DNA of 64,000 bases, taken from Maribacter algicola. Its GTDB lineage: Bacteria > Bacteroidota > Bacteroidia > Flavobacteriales > Flavobacteriaceae. The position numbers were made by a program, and so were the translations under genes. Positions within the stretch are counted from its first letter, which is position 1. Every line of letters starts with the position of its first letter. Below the pieces are notes generated by a model that saw only the letters and a list, made by a program, of their open reading frames with translations, had not been told where the DNA came from and ran no database searches. The stretch spans positions 558,001 to 622,000 of the forward strand of contig NZ_QUSX01000001.1 in NCBI RefSeq assembly GCF_003933245.1. Direction: 5' to 3'. Shown here piece by piece: positions 27,527 through 37,739 of the stretch.

Positions 27527-28555
27527 CTAGACCAAGGTTTTTTCATATTTTTCGATATACCATGAAATGGTCTTTTCAATGCCCGTTTCAAAGTTTTCAT
27601 CGGCCTTCCAACCCAACTCCTTTTCTATTTTGGTGGCATCAATGGCATACCTAAAGTCGTGCCCCGCTCTGTCCTTTACATAGGTAATAAGTTTACTGTA
27701 CGGTTGTTTGTTGTCCGCAGGATGGAGCTTGTCCAATAGTTCACATATCCGTTGCGCGATGTATAGGTTGTTTCGTTCGTTCCTGCCCCCTATATTATAT
27801 GTTTCCCCGGACTTTCCTTCCTCATAGGCCAGAGCAATTCCCTTACAATGGTCCAACACATATAACCAATCCCTGATATTGCTTCCGTCACCATAAATGG
27901 GAATAGGTTCTTGATTTAAGGCTTTTCTAATAATGGTAGGAATCAACTTTTCATCGTGCTGTTTTGGTCCATAGTTGTTGGAGCAGTTGGTGGTGACCAC
28001 GTCCATGCCATAGGTATGGTGGTAGCTTCGCACGATAAAGTCCGACGAAGCCTTGGAAGCGCTATAGGGACTATTGGGCGCGTAGGGCGTTGTTTCCATA
28101 AATAGGCCTTCCTTGCCCAAGGTTCCATACACCTCATCCGTGGAAACATGGTGAAATCTACAGTCTTTATAGGCCTCCTTATAAATTCCAGGTGCAACCA
28201 TCCAATGTTTTTTGGCAACATCGATCAGATTAAAAGTTCCGATTATATTGGTCTGCATAAAGGCATCCGGATTGGTAATGCTATTGTCCACATGGGATTC
28301 CGCAGCAAAATGGATGACCCCTTTAAAATCGTATTCATCAAATAAGGACTCGATCAGTTCACGATTACAAATATCACCTTTCACAAAGGTATATCTAGTG
28401 TGGTTTTCCACTTCCCTTAAGTTGTTGGAATCCCCCGCATAGGTCAGGGCATCTAGGTTTACAATATGTATCGATGACCGCTCCCCAAGATAGTAGGGAA
28501 TAAAATTGGAGCCTATGAAACCCGCTCCTCCTGTAACCAAAATCGTTTTTTTCAT
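27527..28555 (-). CDS. rfbB: dTDP-glucose 4,6-dehydratase
   Basis: A 342-residue SDR. The NAD motif VTGGAGFIGSNFIPY, the catalytic region HHVSTDEVYGTLG (the Asp-Glu pair of the dehydratase) and YSASKASSDFIVR (Tyr-Lys) are intact. It oxidises C4 and removes water from C5/C6 of dTDP-glucose. First gene of the minus-strand rfbBACD-galE unit; a promoter-like element lies about 40 bases upstream. Confidence 0.96.
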   Translation of the reverse strand: MKKTILVTGGAGFIGSNFIPYYLGERSSIHIVNLDALTYAGDSNNLREVENHTRYTFVKGDICNRELIESLFDEYDFKGVIHFAAESHVDNSITNPDAFMQTNIIGTFNLIDVAKKHWMVAPGIYKEAYKDCRFHHVSTDEVYGTLGKEGLFMETTPYAPNSPYSASKASSDFIVRSYHHTYGMDVVTTNCSNNYGPKQHDEKLIPTIIRKALNQEPIPIYGDGSNIRDWLYVLDHCKGIALAYEEGKSGETYNIGGRNERNNLYIAQRICELLDKLHPADNKQPYSKLITYVKDRAGHDFRYAIDATKIEKELGWKADENFETGIEKTISWYIEKYEKTLV

Positions 28556-28586
28556 GAATATCGGTTTATCCTTAATTTCAATTTTT

Positions 28587-28618
28587 GTAAATATAATCCT
28601 ACATTAAATTTTCTATCA
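28587..28618 (-). promoter_or_regulatory. Putative Bacteroidota promoter of rfbBACD-galE
   Basis: On the minus strand TTG (28616-28618) is followed after 21 bases by TATATTTA (28587-28594), one mismatch from the consensus TAnnTTTG. Distance to the rfbB start codon is about 30 bases. Plausible promoter for the five-gene unit; not otherwise supported. Confidence 0.5.
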
Positions 28619-28774
28619 ACTATTTGTTGTGAAACGTAAAAAGCCTGTGGTAGAATACTGTTTTGTATAGACTAGTCATTTTTAAAAGCTCTAAAAACCG
28701 AGACCAAGGCCAAAAACCAAACTACAGTCATGTGATATATTTTCCTACTTTTGAAAGCCTTTACATTCCTAAAT

Positions 28775-29911
28775 ATGATACCAAAACCTGAAATTGATCA
28801 AATCAACATCTCCATCATTGACGATGAATTGATGAACTTGGAAATGCTGGGGTTCATCATTCGTCAGTTGGGTTTTGGCTCCACGGGCATCCAACATAGT
28901 CTGGAGGCCATCGAAATTTTAGAAAAGTCGGTTCCCGATCTCATTCTTTTGGATGTGAAAATGCCCAAAATGGACGGTTTTGAACTTTGTACCAAAATTA
29001 AGGAACATAGGAAATTAAAGGAAGTTCCAATTATCTTCCTTACCGGACTGGACCAAACGGAAAATAAGATCAAGGGATTGGAACTTGGCGGGGTGGATTA
29101 TATCACCAAACCGTTCAACCCCTTGGAGCTAAAGGCGAGGGTCAAGACCCACATAGAACTCTCCATGGCCAAAAGAAAAGTAGAGGAACAGGCAAAAAAA
29201 CTTAAGGAAGACTTAGCCATTAAAAACCGAATGTTCTCAATCATAGGGCACGATCTTCGGTCTCCCTTGAGTGCGGCCAAACTCAAGATGGATTTTATTC
29301 AACGCGGAATCATAGACCACACCTCCCCCGATTTTATAAACGGGACGGTCTACGAAATCTCCAGGACGATGGACGAGGCCCTGAACCTTTTACAAAACCT
29401 TTTGGGCTGGGGAAAATCCGAAAGTGGGCAAATTGAGATTATCGCGGAAAAAATTGCATTGCACGATATGGTCGATGAAACCTTTAGACTGCTAAAACTG
29501 CCAAGCAGCCACAAGGGAATAGGTCTTATAAATGAAGTGCCCCAAGAGACATATGTCTATGCCGACATGAATACCATCAAAACGGTTCTAAGAAACCTGG
29601 TTTCAAACGCCATTAAGTTCACACCGAAACAGGGAATAATAGGAATTGGGGCGGAGACAAAAGGGAAATGGGTCTACATTTCGGTTACCGATAATGGTAA
29701 AGGAATCACCGCGGAGGACATCAAAAAAATCCTAAACCCTAAGAAACATTTTAGCCAATTGGGTACGGAAAAAGAACCGGGAACGGGATTGGGACTAGTC
29801 CTATGTCAAATCTTCATCAAAAAGAACGGTGGAAAACTTTCCATAGAAAGTGAACCTGGGAAAGGCAGCACTTTCACCTTTAAGCTCCCCCTGTACCAAA
29901 ACCAGGCCTAG
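28775..29911 (+). CDS. Soluble hybrid: receiver domain followed by histidine kinase
   Basis: About 378 residues from ATG 28775 (a TTG at 28751 would add eight residues). An N-terminal receiver domain is complete: SIIDDELMN (acidic pair), ILLDVKMPKMDGFE (phosphoacceptor Asp60), IFLTG (Thr90) and YITKPF (Lys112). A helical linker leads to the DHp domain with the H-box FSIIGHDLRSPLS (His159) and to a full ATPase domain: NLVSNAIKFT, VTDNGKGI and GTGLGLVLC. There are no membrane segments, so the input is intracellular, probably phosphorylation of the receiver. It sits between the rfb unit and the exopolysaccharide operon and may regulate one of them; this is inferred from position only. Confidence 0.9.
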   Translation: MIPKPEIDQINISIIDDELMNLEMLGFIIRQLGFGSTGIQHSLEAIEILEKSVPDLILLDVKMPKMDGFELCTKIKEHRKLKEVPIIFLTGLDQTENKIKGLELGGVDYITKPFNPLELKARVKTHIELSMAKRKVEEQAKKLKEDLAIKNRMFSIIGHDLRSPLSAAKLKMDFIQRGIIDHTSPDFINGTVYEISRTMDEALNLLQNLLGWGKSESGQIEIIAEKIALHDMVDETFRLLKLPSSHKGIGLINEVPQETYVYADMNTIKTVLRNLVSNAIKFTPKQGIIGIGAETKGKWVYISVTDNGKGITAEDIKKILNPKKHFSQLGTEKEPGTGLGLVLCQIFIKKNGGKLSIESEPGKGSTFTFKLPLYQNQA

Positions 29912-31119
29912 GCCACTGGCTCTGCAGCAACACCGCCACGCTTGGCGCGTTCCCAATTCACGGTTTGACTTCCTTTCAGGTATCTCCAAAGGCCTAAAAA
30001 CACGGAGAGATTCATGATAAAAAAGTAATAGGGAACGAACAAAACCTTTACTTTGATCCTTCTATTTTCCAAGAACCAGCCCAACAATGCCGCTGCATAG
30101 AACATCATCTGCCCCCAAAACAATATGGAGTAGATGCCCAAGGCATATATTCCCTCATTCATAGCCAGCACCAAATTCATGGGGATTAAAAGCAAAAGAA
30201 ACAGGGGTGTCAAGGTCCATCGCAATACCCTATGGGAAATGTACTGGAACGACAGGGTCCCATACTTAAAGAAATTCAATAAGGGCGCCAATCGTACAAC
30301 GGATTGCAATCCGCCCGCGGAAATTCGCACCTTACGCTTCAATTCCTCCTTTACGTTGGCGGAGGCCTCTTCAATGGCAAAGGCTTCCGGGTTGTACTGG
30401 ATGGTGTAGCCGGACATGGCCACGCGTAACGAGATCATGAAATCGTCCAAGAGCGTATCCTTTTCCACTTCCTGCCAAAGTTCCGTTCTAATGGCAAAAA
30501 GCTCGCCCGCCGCTCCAACAACGGAATACAGCTCGGCATCCCATTTTTTCAACTGCGACTCATACTTCCAGTACAGGCCTTCCCCCGCACCCGCAGCGGC
30601 ATCGGACTCCTTGGAATAGATTCGCTTTTCCCCAGAAACACAGCCCACTTTTGGGTCCCTGAACAGTTTTACGATTTTCTTAATGGCATCGGCTCCCAAG
30701 GTGGTATTTCCATCGGAAAAAATTACGATCGGAGTATCCACAAAGGCCATCCCGCGGTTCATCGCGGCAATTTTTCCATTTCGGGCCGGTTCATGGAGTA
30801 CTCGGACCCCATCATATTTTTTTAATTGATCCGGTGTGCCATCGTTGGAACCATCGGTCACCCAGAGTTGTTTTATCTTGTTTTGTGGATAGTTCAAGCT
30901 TTTGGAATTGTTGACCTTGGCATCCAGATAGTCCTTTTCATTATAGGCCGCCACGAACAAGGTTACCTCTGGCTCGTAGTCCTCGTTACCCGTAAACTTT
31001 TTGTCCAGGCCCAAGAGCCTACGTACTTTAATGATCGCGAACAGCAACATTCCATAGCCCAGATAGGAATAAAAAATAACGAAAAGGGCAATCCAAAATA
31101 AAACTTCCAGTACTGACAT
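29908..31119 (-). CDS. Membrane glycosyltransferase, GT2 (cellulose-synthase-like fold)
   Basis: A 403-residue GT2. One N-terminal membrane helix (LFWIALFVIFYSYLGYGMLL) precedes the catalytic domain with VTLFVAAYNEKDY, VTDGSNDGT (nucleotide-binding Asp) and FSDGNTTLG (DxD-like region), then DDFMISLRVAMSG as the acceptor-side Asp motif. Three to four C-terminal helices follow. It lacks a clear QxxRW, unlike the related gene at 34147, so chain-extending activity is uncertain. Last gene of the exopolysaccharide operon; its TAG stop shares the tetranucleotide CTAG with the stop of the convergent kinase gene. Confidence 0.85.
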   Translation of the reverse strand: MSVLEVLFWIALFVIFYSYLGYGMLLFAIIKVRRLLGLDKKFTGNEDYEPEVTLFVAAYNEKDYLDAKVNNSKSLNYPQNKIKQLWVTDGSNDGTPDQLKKYDGVRVLHEPARNGKIAAMNRGMAFVDTPIVIFSDGNTTLGADAIKKIVKLFRDPKVGCVSGEKRIYSKESDAAAGAGEGLYWKYESQLKKWDAELYSVVGAAGELFAIRTELWQEVEKDTLLDDFMISLRVAMSGYTIQYNPEAFAIEEASANVKEELKRKVRISAGGLQSVVRLAPLLNFFKYGTLSFQYISHRVLRWTLTPLFLLLLIPMNLVLAMNEGIYALGIYSILFWGQMMFYAAALLGWFLENRRIKVKVLFVPYYFFIMNLSVFLGLWRYLKGSQTVNWERAKRGGVAAEPVA

Positions 31120-31130
31120 AATCCCTGTTT

Positions 31131-31775
31131 TTAAATAGCTATTGATTGTTTTTTCACCACCGATTCCCAGGCTCCGGTGAGATGGTTGTATTGTTTGATG
31201 ACCCGTGCCGGGTTACCCACAGCTACGGAAAAGGGCGGGATGTCCTTGGTAACCACGCTTCCTCCTGCGATGATACAGTGCCTTCCTACGGTTACGCCGG
31301 CCACAATGGTAACGTTCGCACCGATCCAGGAGGCCTCTTTTATGCGAATCAGCGAGGTGGAAACCCCCTGTTCATGAATTGGGCGTGTAACATCCTCATA
31401 ATTATGGTTCAATCCGGAAAGCACCACATTCTGCGCCAATCGAACATCGTTGGCAATACTAACCGGACCAATAAGGGTATTCCCCAACCCGATACGGGTG
31501 TTGTCTCCAATGATCACATGCCCCACACCGTTATTAATGGTGGTGAAATCCTCAACGGTGGAGTTTCTGCCCAATTCAAATCGGTTCCAGGGAAGTACGT
31601 CCATACGGGTACGCCGACGAATTTTGGCTCCCTTTCCCTTTTTATGGTAAAAGGGGTTTACGAACCACTGCACCCATAATCTAGGCCTTGCCTGTCCCCC
31701 GGGCACAAGGGCCCAATGCACTAATCTCTTTAATGATGTATTTTGTTTTATGCTGTCCTTTAGTCCCATAATCAA
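31131..31775 (-). CDS. Left-handed beta-helix (hexapeptide) acyltransferase
   Basis: A 214-residue acyltransferase with repeating hexads such as VIIGDNTRIGLGNTLIGPV and ASWIGANVTIVAGVTVGRHC, ending in GGSVVTKDIPPFSVAVGNPA, the WcaF/maltose-acetyltransferase-like closing motif. Such enzymes form trimers and move acetyl or other acyl groups from CoA to sugars. It overlaps the upstream glycosyltransferase gene by 4 bases (ATGA), so it should decorate the polymer or its precursors. Confidence 0.85.
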   Translation of the reverse strand: MIMGLKDSIKQNTSLKRLVHWALVPGGQARPRLWVQWFVNPFYHKKGKGAKIRRRTRMDVLPWNRFELGRNSTVEDFTTINNGVGHVIIGDNTRIGLGNTLIGPVSIANDVRLAQNVVLSGLNHNYEDVTRPIHEQGVSTSLIRIKEASWIGANVTIVAGVTVGRHCIIAGGSVVTKDIPPFSVAVGNPARVIKQYNHLTGAWESVVKKQSIAI

Positions 31776-32965
31776 GCCGATTTTTGAATGGCCTCATAGA
31801 TGGCCCCTACATTATTTTCCCACGTATGGCTTTTGGCAAACGCTATTCTGGATTTTATGAGTTCCGATGAATTTTCTTTCAACGCCCTTTGTGCCAAGGC
31901 TATGTAATCCTCTTTTGTTTCCGCTAGATACACATGGTTCTGGAACATCTCCATCGCCTTGGTGTGGGTAGCCAACACAGGTTTCCCCATGGCCAGGTAC
32001 TCATCGATCTTTCTAGGGTAGTTTCCAATGGTCCAATCATTGACCACCTGTGGGTTCATGGCAATATCGAAACCTTTCACGTATGCAGGTAGTTCTTTGG
32101 AGTCCTTACTTCCTAGAAAATATACATTGTCCATTTCGTGCAAGGCACTATTGCGAAAGGCTTCGTCCTCAGGTCCTACCAATACAATGCTCCAATCCTT
32201 ATTCTTTTGGGCCATGTATTCCAACAAACCAATATCCAAGCGCATTCCCGTCAAATAGCCCACATAACCAATAATAGGCCTGGGAATATTGGTGAACTCC
32301 GCTGGGATAGGTATGTTGTTTCCTTCATCGTTGAAGAGGGACAAATCGCAGCCTTGTCCCACCATAAAACTGTTTTTGTTGAACTTGGCCCCATATTCCG
32401 CATAAAGCGTAGAATTGTTCACGACAACATCGGCCTTTTTTATAAGCTGGGGTTCCATACGCTCGCCATGCCTTTTCCAATAGGGTACTTTTATCAGATA
32501 ATCGCGCATATAGTAAGTATAGAAACTTATGGGCAATAGCTCCTTGAGGTGAAAGCCCAAGAACATGGAGCTGTCGTTGAAAAGCAAAACATCCTTAAAG
32601 TCGAGGCGTTCCATGGCGGAACGTATGTTCTTCGCAAACAATCTGTTGTTCCTCTTGTTCAAGACTTTGAACAGGGAATGTGAGGGCAACCAGTTTATGG
32701 ATTCGATCCTATTTTTAGGGTAGAGGTTCCAGAGGTTCTCCCCTATGGATACCAAATCTTTCTGCAAGCCTTTTTGTATCTGTATCCGTTTCATCACCTT
32801 TTCCGTATTTGCCTCTCTTTTTAGCGTGGCACGGTCCAAAGGTGGATTTACATAGAGCACTCTGTTATACCGGGCAAACTCGGTCGCAATGTTCTTACAA
32901 TTACTGCCGATTTCGATATCCCAGGCCTGTATGCCTATCACTACAATATCCCTTCCCTTGATCAT
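31772..32965 (-). CDS. Glycosyltransferase, GT-B fold (TuaH-like)
   Basis: A 397-residue GT-B protein without membrane helices. The N-terminal domain opens IVVIGIQAWDIEIGSNCKN and includes VLYVNPPLDR, as in flavobacterial glycosyltransferases compared with TuaH. The C-terminal nucleotide-binding domain contains IIGYVGYLTGMRLDIGLL, VYFLGSKDSKELPAYVKGFD and RKIDEYLAMGKPVLAT, the E-x7-E-like donor region. It adds a sugar to the growing repeat unit in the cytoplasm; donor unknown. Overlaps both neighbours by 4 bases. Confidence 0.82.
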   Translation of the reverse strand: MIKGRDIVVIGIQAWDIEIGSNCKNIATEFARYNRVLYVNPPLDRATLKREANTEKVMKRIQIQKGLQKDLVSIGENLWNLYPKNRIESINWLPSHSLFKVLNKRNNRLFAKNIRSAMERLDFKDVLLFNDSSMFLGFHLKELLPISFYTYYMRDYLIKVPYWKRHGERMEPQLIKKADVVVNNSTLYAEYGAKFNKNSFMVGQGCDLSLFNDEGNNIPIPAEFTNIPRPIIGYVGYLTGMRLDIGLLEYMAQKNKDWSIVLVGPEDEAFRNSALHEMDNVYFLGSKDSKELPAYVKGFDIAMNPQVVNDWTIGNYPRKIDEYLAMGKPVLATHTKAMEMFQNHVYLAETKEDYIALAQRALKENSSELIKSRIAFAKSHTWENNVGAIYEAIQKSA

Positions 32966-34140
32966 TGCACAATCACGTTTTTATTTTCTTGATATACTTC
33001 CTGATATACTTCGTGGTAAATGGCCAGTACCTCCGATGCCATCGTACGCCACGAGAATTTTGCGGCACGTTCGATACCTTTTTCGGCCAACATTGCCGCC
33101 AACTGCCTATCCTGAACCAGCATTTCTATGGCTTCGGTAATTTCCCATGGATGCAAGGGATTGACTATCAAGGCCGCATCCTCCCCGGCAATTTCCGGCA
33201 TGGATGAGGTATTGGAGGTAATTACGGGCACTCCACAGGCCATCCCCTCCAAAATGGGAATTCCAAAGCTCTCCCGTAATGATGGATATAAAAACACGGT
33301 ACACTGACTAATGAGCGCCGGTAATTTGTCGTTGGGAACATATCCGGTCAAATGGATTCTTTTGCGAAGTTCCGGCCGGCCAAGGGTATCCAATATTTTT
33401 TGCAAGGCACGCTCCTCGTAGTCCAACATTACCAAGGTATAGGTATTGGGGTACCTATCGTTAAAGTCGGAAAAAGCCTCAATCACCCCCGGAGTATTTT
33501 TTTTGGGGTCCGTATTGCCCAAAAAGAAAAAGAATTTATCGGGTAAACCGTAATCCATCTTTACCTGCTGCAGTTCCGTACCGTTGGTTATCTTCTTAAA
33601 ATGTTGCCCTACCCCATTGTAAACGGCGCATAGCTTTTCATCGTTAAATCCGAAGTATTCCTGAATCCGTTTTCTTTCATAGTTGGAAACCGTTATGACC
33701 TTTTTACTTTGTCTCACTACGGATGGCACCACAAAACGCCGATACATATTCCCTAATTTCTGATACCAAGTACCAGCCCTATTCAAAATACTGATGTTTT
33801 CCAGGTAAATGATATCGTGCAGTGTGGTCACTACAGGGATTTTACTGTTAATAGGTCCTGTATTGCTGGTACAATGGAGGATATCACAACCCTCTCGTTC
33901 CGCCGCTTTGGGCAATTCAATCTGTTCCCATCCCGGGTATCCAAACTGGGATTTAAGTTCCACGACCTCAAAATTGGGAGCTTCCGGAATGCAGGTATGG
34001 TCCGCATCTGGTTTTACGAAAATCACATATTCGTTCTCCGTATCCAATTTCTGGAGGTTCTTGATCAGCTCCAACGCCACCATGTCCATTCCATGCTTCT
34101 TTTCCCTGAAAAGTCGCTGGCCTTCAATCCCTATCTTCAT
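32962..34140 (-). CDS. Glycosyltransferase family 4
   Basis: A 392-residue GT4. The acceptor half opens MKIGIEGQRLFREKKHGMDM and carries VVTTLHDIIYLENIS; the donor half has KFFFFLGNTDPKKNTPGVIEA and the family motif FLYPSLRESFGIPILEGMACGVPVITS with the two conserved Glu residues. GT4 retaining enzymes use nucleotide-activated sugars such as dTDP-rhamnose, UDP-glucose or GDP-mannose. Its start is 6 bases past the stop of the GT2 upstream. Confidence 0.9.
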   Translation of the reverse strand: MKIGIEGQRLFREKKHGMDMVALELIKNLQKLDTENEYVIFVKPDADHTCIPEAPNFEVVELKSQFGYPGWEQIELPKAAEREGCDILHCTSNTGPINSKIPVVTTLHDIIYLENISILNRAGTWYQKLGNMYRRFVVPSVVRQSKKVITVSNYERKRIQEYFGFNDEKLCAVYNGVGQHFKKITNGTELQQVKMDYGLPDKFFFFLGNTDPKKNTPGVIEAFSDFNDRYPNTYTLVMLDYEERALQKILDTLGRPELRKRIHLTGYVPNDKLPALISQCTVFLYPSLRESFGIPILEGMACGVPVITSNTSSMPEIAGEDAALIVNPLHPWEITEAIEMLVQDRQLAAMLAEKGIERAAKFSWRTMASEVLAIYHEVYQEVYQENKNVIVQ

Positions 34141-34146
34141 CTTTAA

Positions 34147-35355
34147 TTAATTGCTTTTTATGGTCCCGTGCTGGGTATGAATAAATTTCTTGTTGGCGCC
34201 CTTTAGCTTAAAAAGCGAAAGGAACATGACCCCAAATGCCTTGGGTAGGGTCCAAATGGCCCGCAATGTGGCCGCGTTATAAAATTTTTGGGGTATGGCC
34301 AACAAAAATGAAAGAACCGTCATCCCAAAAATCAGGTACCACGCCAAGGGCGACACCAACAGCCTTGAAGCCTCAAAGAACACATCGAACAACAAATAAC
34401 CCATGGTGATGAGTACCACCATGCCCAACAATAATATTCGGGGTGGGGAAACCATTTGATAGACCTTATCGGCAAAATCGACATTCCCCCTTAAAAATAA
34501 TTCCTTGAGCCCCGAGGCGGCGAAACGCCCGAAATACACAAATTGAGCCGAAAGCCATCGCTTTCTTTGATTGGAGAAAACATCGGTCTTTTGGACTTTT
34601 TCGTCCAATACGTAGGCATCCGCCAAATATTCAATGGTATTTCTGTCCTTGAGTAACTTCAATTCCAGCTCCTTATCAAACCCGCCCACGGCATTTACCT
34701 GTGCCATGGTCTTTTTGAAAAAATGAAAATCAAAGGCCATCCCGGAACCGATCAAGGCGGAAGAAAGTCCCAAAACCCGGTGTCCCTTTCGGAAGATATG
34801 GTTGTTCACTTCTTCACTTATGGCATCCAAAACGGCAAAGGCCGTGTTGGTGTTTTTGGCCACACGATGCCCTTGGACTACCTTATATCCTTTGTTAAAG
34901 GCATCGTTCACTTTACCGATGAAATCCCGTTCCATGATGTTATCCGCATCCAATACAAGGGCCACTTGATAATCGTCTCCCAAAAGCTCCATGGCCTTAT
35001 TGAGTGCCTTGGACTTGGTGCTTTTTTCAAACGAAACTTCCAAAACGGTTATGGGCAGTTTTTGGAGCGCCTCCAATGTGGTCCTTTTGAAGGAATCCGC
35101 AATGACCACCACCTCGAATAGGTCCTTTGGATATTCCTGCTCCAGCGCACTTTTGGCCACCTCCACAATGACATTGTCCTCCTTATACCCAGGAATGAGC
35201 ACGGCAAATTTCCGTTCCCGGTTCATGATCCTGGCCCGTTTTGGGGCCTTAAAGACACCCGCGAAGGCAAAAATGAACACGTAGAGGGAAGCAAAGCCGA
35301 AGTAGGCGATCAAAAGCACCTCCAAAATGTACGCTATGATTCTAAGAACATCCAT
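34147..35355 (-). CDS. Processive-type membrane glycosyltransferase, GT2
   Basis: A 402-residue GT2 with an N-terminal helix (IIAYILEVLLIAYFGFASLYV) and a C-terminal cluster of membrane segments. Catalytic motifs are FAVLIPGYKEDNVI, VLDADNIMERDFI (DAD) and the QxxRW-type NQRKRWLSAQF found in processive synthases such as cellulose and hyaluronan synthases. This suggests transfer coupled to membrane passage, or simply an ancestral motif in a single-addition enzyme. Lies between UXS and GT4 in the exopolysaccharide operon. Confidence 0.87.
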   Translation of the reverse strand: MDVLRIIAYILEVLLIAYFGFASLYVFIFAFAGVFKAPKRARIMNRERKFAVLIPGYKEDNVIVEVAKSALEQEYPKDLFEVVVIADSFKRTTLEALQKLPITVLEVSFEKSTKSKALNKAMELLGDDYQVALVLDADNIMERDFIGKVNDAFNKGYKVVQGHRVAKNTNTAFAVLDAISEEVNNHIFRKGHRVLGLSSALIGSGMAFDFHFFKKTMAQVNAVGGFDKELELKLLKDRNTIEYLADAYVLDEKVQKTDVFSNQRKRWLSAQFVYFGRFAASGLKELFLRGNVDFADKVYQMVSPPRILLLGMVVLITMGYLLFDVFFEASRLLVSPLAWYLIFGMTVLSFLLAIPQKFYNAATLRAIWTLPKAFGVMFLSLFKLKGANKKFIHTQHGTIKSN

Positions 35356-35368
35356 ATTGAGGGGCTAC

Positions 35369-36337
35369 TTAGGAATTCACCAATGCCTTTATGGATTGGT
35401 CCTGCAACATATTATCAAAATACTCGATCGTTTTAATCAAACCGGATTTTAGGTCGACAGAAGGTTCCCAGTCCTTTAGTTTTTCTTTGGCCAGGGAAAT
35501 GTCTGGTTTGCGTTGCATGGGATCATCCGATGGTAATGGCAGGTGAATGATCTTTGATTTTGAACCAGTAATTTCTATGATATTTTGGGCGAGTTCCAGC
35601 ATGGTGAACTCACCGGGATTCCCAATGTTTATGGGTCCGATAAAATCGTCATCGGTATCCATCATTTTTATCATTCCATCAACCAGGTCGCTTACATATT
35701 GAAAGCTTCGGGTCTGGGTGCCTTCGCCAAAGACGGTAATGTCCTTGCCCTGAAGGGCCTGCATGATAAAGTTGGAAACCACCCTACCATCGTCCGGTTC
35801 CATTCTGGGTCCGTAGGTATTAAAGATGCGAATGATCTTTACTAAGACGTCATTGGAATGGTGGTAATTGATGAACAGGGACTCCGCACATCGTTTCCCT
35901 TCATCATAGCAGGAACGGATCCCTATTGGATTTACATGGCCCCAGTAGTTTTCTGGCTGCGGATGTATTTCCGGATCGCCATATACCTCACTGGTAGAAG
36001 CCTGTAATATTTTGGCATTGATACGTTTGGCCAAGCCCAACATATTGATAGCACCTAAAACCGATGTCTTTATGGTCTTAATGGGGTTATGCTGATAATG
36101 CACCGGAGAAGCCGGACACGCCAAATTATAGATTTCATCCACTTCGATAAAATAGGGCAGGGTTACATCATGCCGTATAAGCTCAAAATAGGGATTGTCC
36201 ATTAGGTGTACGATCTTGCTCTTTCTACCCGTAAAGTAGTTGTCCATGCAGACCACCTCGTTACCTTCGTTCAATAGGCGTTCACAAAGGTGCGAGCCTA
36301 CAAATCCCGCCCCGCCGGTTACCAATATTCTTTTCAT
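35369..36337 (-). CDS. uxs: UDP-glucuronate decarboxylase (UDP-xylose synthase)
   Basis: A 322-residue SDR clearly of the UXS type: [58 protein letters not shown] (Tyr-Lys) and [19 protein letters not shown] are diagnostic. It converts UDP-glucuronate to UDP-xylose. The gene for UDP-glucose dehydrogenase lies just upstream (37 bases), so UDP-glucose to UDP-xylose is encoded as a unit and xylose is a likely component of the polymer. Confidence 0.95.
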   Translation of the reverse strand: MKRILVTGGAGFVGSHLCERLLNEGNEVVCMDNYFTGRKSKIVHLMDNPYFELIRHDVTLPYFIEVDEIYNLACPASPVHYQHNPIKTIKTSVLGAINMLGLAKRINAKILQASTSEVYGDPEIHPQPENYWGHVNPIGIRSCYDEGKRCAESLFINYHHSNDVLVKIIRIFNTYGPRMEPDDGRVVSNFIMQALQGKDITVFGEGTQTRSFQYVSDLVDGMIKMMDTDDDFIGPINIGNPGEFTMLELAQNIIEITGSKSKIIHLPLPSDDPMQRKPDISLAKEKLKDWEPSVDLKSGLIKTIEYFDNMLQDQSIKALVNS

Positions 36338-36374
36338 CTGTTGTTTTTTATCTTTTATAAAGGTTCGAGGTCTA

Positions 36375-37739
36375 CTAGACAGCCTTTTTTACTTGTACGG
36401 GCTGTTCCTGCTGATTGTTGATTGTTTCTCTACCAATACTGTAATATTGGAATCCAAGCTCCCGCATTTCTTCTGGGTCGTATACGTTTCTTCCGTCAAA
36501 AATGAGCTTTTGGTTCATAATCTTCTCCAAGATCCTAAAATTGGGCATCCTAAATTCTGACCATTCGGTCACCAAAATCAATGCATCTACCTCTATACAG
36601 GCATCGTATTCGTCCTTGGCATAGACAACGGTTTCGCCCAAACTATGTTTGGCCTCCTCCATGGCAACCGGATCGTATACACGTACCTGGGCACCCATGG
36701 CCTTTAACTGTTCTATGATAACCAAAGATGGTGCTTCGCGCATATCATCCGTTTTTGGCTTAAAGGAAAGACCCCAGATTCCAAATTGCTTGCCATTCAA
36801 ATTGGTTCCTAAATGACCTTTTATTTTTTCCACCAATTTGGATTTTTGTCTATAATTAACGTTTTCAACGGCTTTTAGGACCTCTAGGGAATGCCCATGT
36901 TCATCGGCCGTTCTAATCAAAGCCTGAACATCCTTGGGGAAACAGCTACCGCCATATCCCGTACCCGGATAGATGAATTTATTACCGATGCGCGCATCTG
37001 AACCAATGCCCTTGCGAACCAAGTCCACATTGGCCCCGACCAGTTCGCAAAGGTTGGCAATATCGTTCATGAAGCTGATTTTGGTCGCCAGCATGGAGTT
37101 TGCGGCATACTTTGTCATCTCTGATGAAAATATATCCATAAACAACAAGGGGTGACCGTTCATCAAGAATGGTTTATATAATCTTTTCATGGTCTTTTGA
37201 GCGCGATCGTTTTCTATTCCAACAACAATTCTGTCCGGTTTCAAGAAATCATCCACAGCGCTACCCTCTTTTAAGAATTCTGGATTGGAGGCTACATCAA
37301 AGGGTATGTCCACTTTACGCTTGTCCAATTCCTCCTGTACCGCTTTTTTCACTTTAAAGGAAGTTCCAACGGGAACGGTACTTTTTGTAATAATCACTTT
37401 GTAGTCGTCCATGTGCTGGCCAATTTCCCTGGCAACGCCAAGAACATACTTTAAATCGGCACTACCATCTTCATCCGGTGGTGTTCCCACAGCTATAAAA
37501 ACAGCATCACTGCCCTGTATACCCTTGGCCAAACTGGTAGTAAAGGTTATCCTACCCTTTTCTAAGTTTCTTGCCAATAAATTATCCAGACCCGGTTCAT
37601 AAATGGGAACCTCTCCATTTAAAAGCATCTGAACTTTTTTCTTATCAATGTCCACACAGGTAACATCGATTCCGGTTTCTGCAAAACAGGTACCCGTAAC
37701 CAAACCTACGTACCCTGTACCAACTACTGTTATTTTCAT
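36375..37739 (-). CDS. ugd: UDP-glucose 6-dehydrogenase
   Basis: A 454-residue dehydrogenase. The N-terminal NAD motif [17 protein letters not shown], the catalytic Cys in [28 protein letters not shown] and the C-terminal [14 protein letters not shown] are intact. It oxidises UDP-glucose to UDP-glucuronate in two NAD-dependent steps. Product feeds the adjacent UXS or enters the polymer directly. Preceded by a 143-base AT-rich gap after the GT2 at 37883, which may carry an internal promoter. Confidence 0.96.
   Translation of the reverse strand: MKITVVGTGYVGLVTGTCFAETGIDVTCVDIDKKKVQMLLNGEVPIYEPGLDNLLARNLEKGRITFTTSLAKGIQGSDAVFIAVGTPPDEDGSADLKYVLGVAREIGQHMDDYKVIITKSTVPVGTSFKVKKAVQEELDKRKVDIPFDVASNPEFLKEGSAVDDFLKPDRIVVGIENDRAQKTMKRLYKPFLMNGHPLLFMDIFSSEMTKYAANSMLATKISFMNDIANLCELVGANVDLVRKGIGSDARIGNKFIYPGTGYGGSCFPKDVQALIRTADEHGHSLEVLKAVENVNYRQKSKLVEKIKGHLGTNLNGKQFGIWGLSFKPKTDDMREAPSLVIIEQLKAMGAQVRVYDPVAMEEAKHSLGETVVYAKDEYDACIEVDALILVTEWSEFRMPNFRILEKIMNQKLIFDGRNVYDPEEMRELGFQYYSIGRETINNQQEQPVQVKKAV

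Noticed and set aside
31146..31679. 177-codon forward open frame
   Set aside because: Antisense to the hexapeptide acyltransferase, whose repeats are unmistakable.
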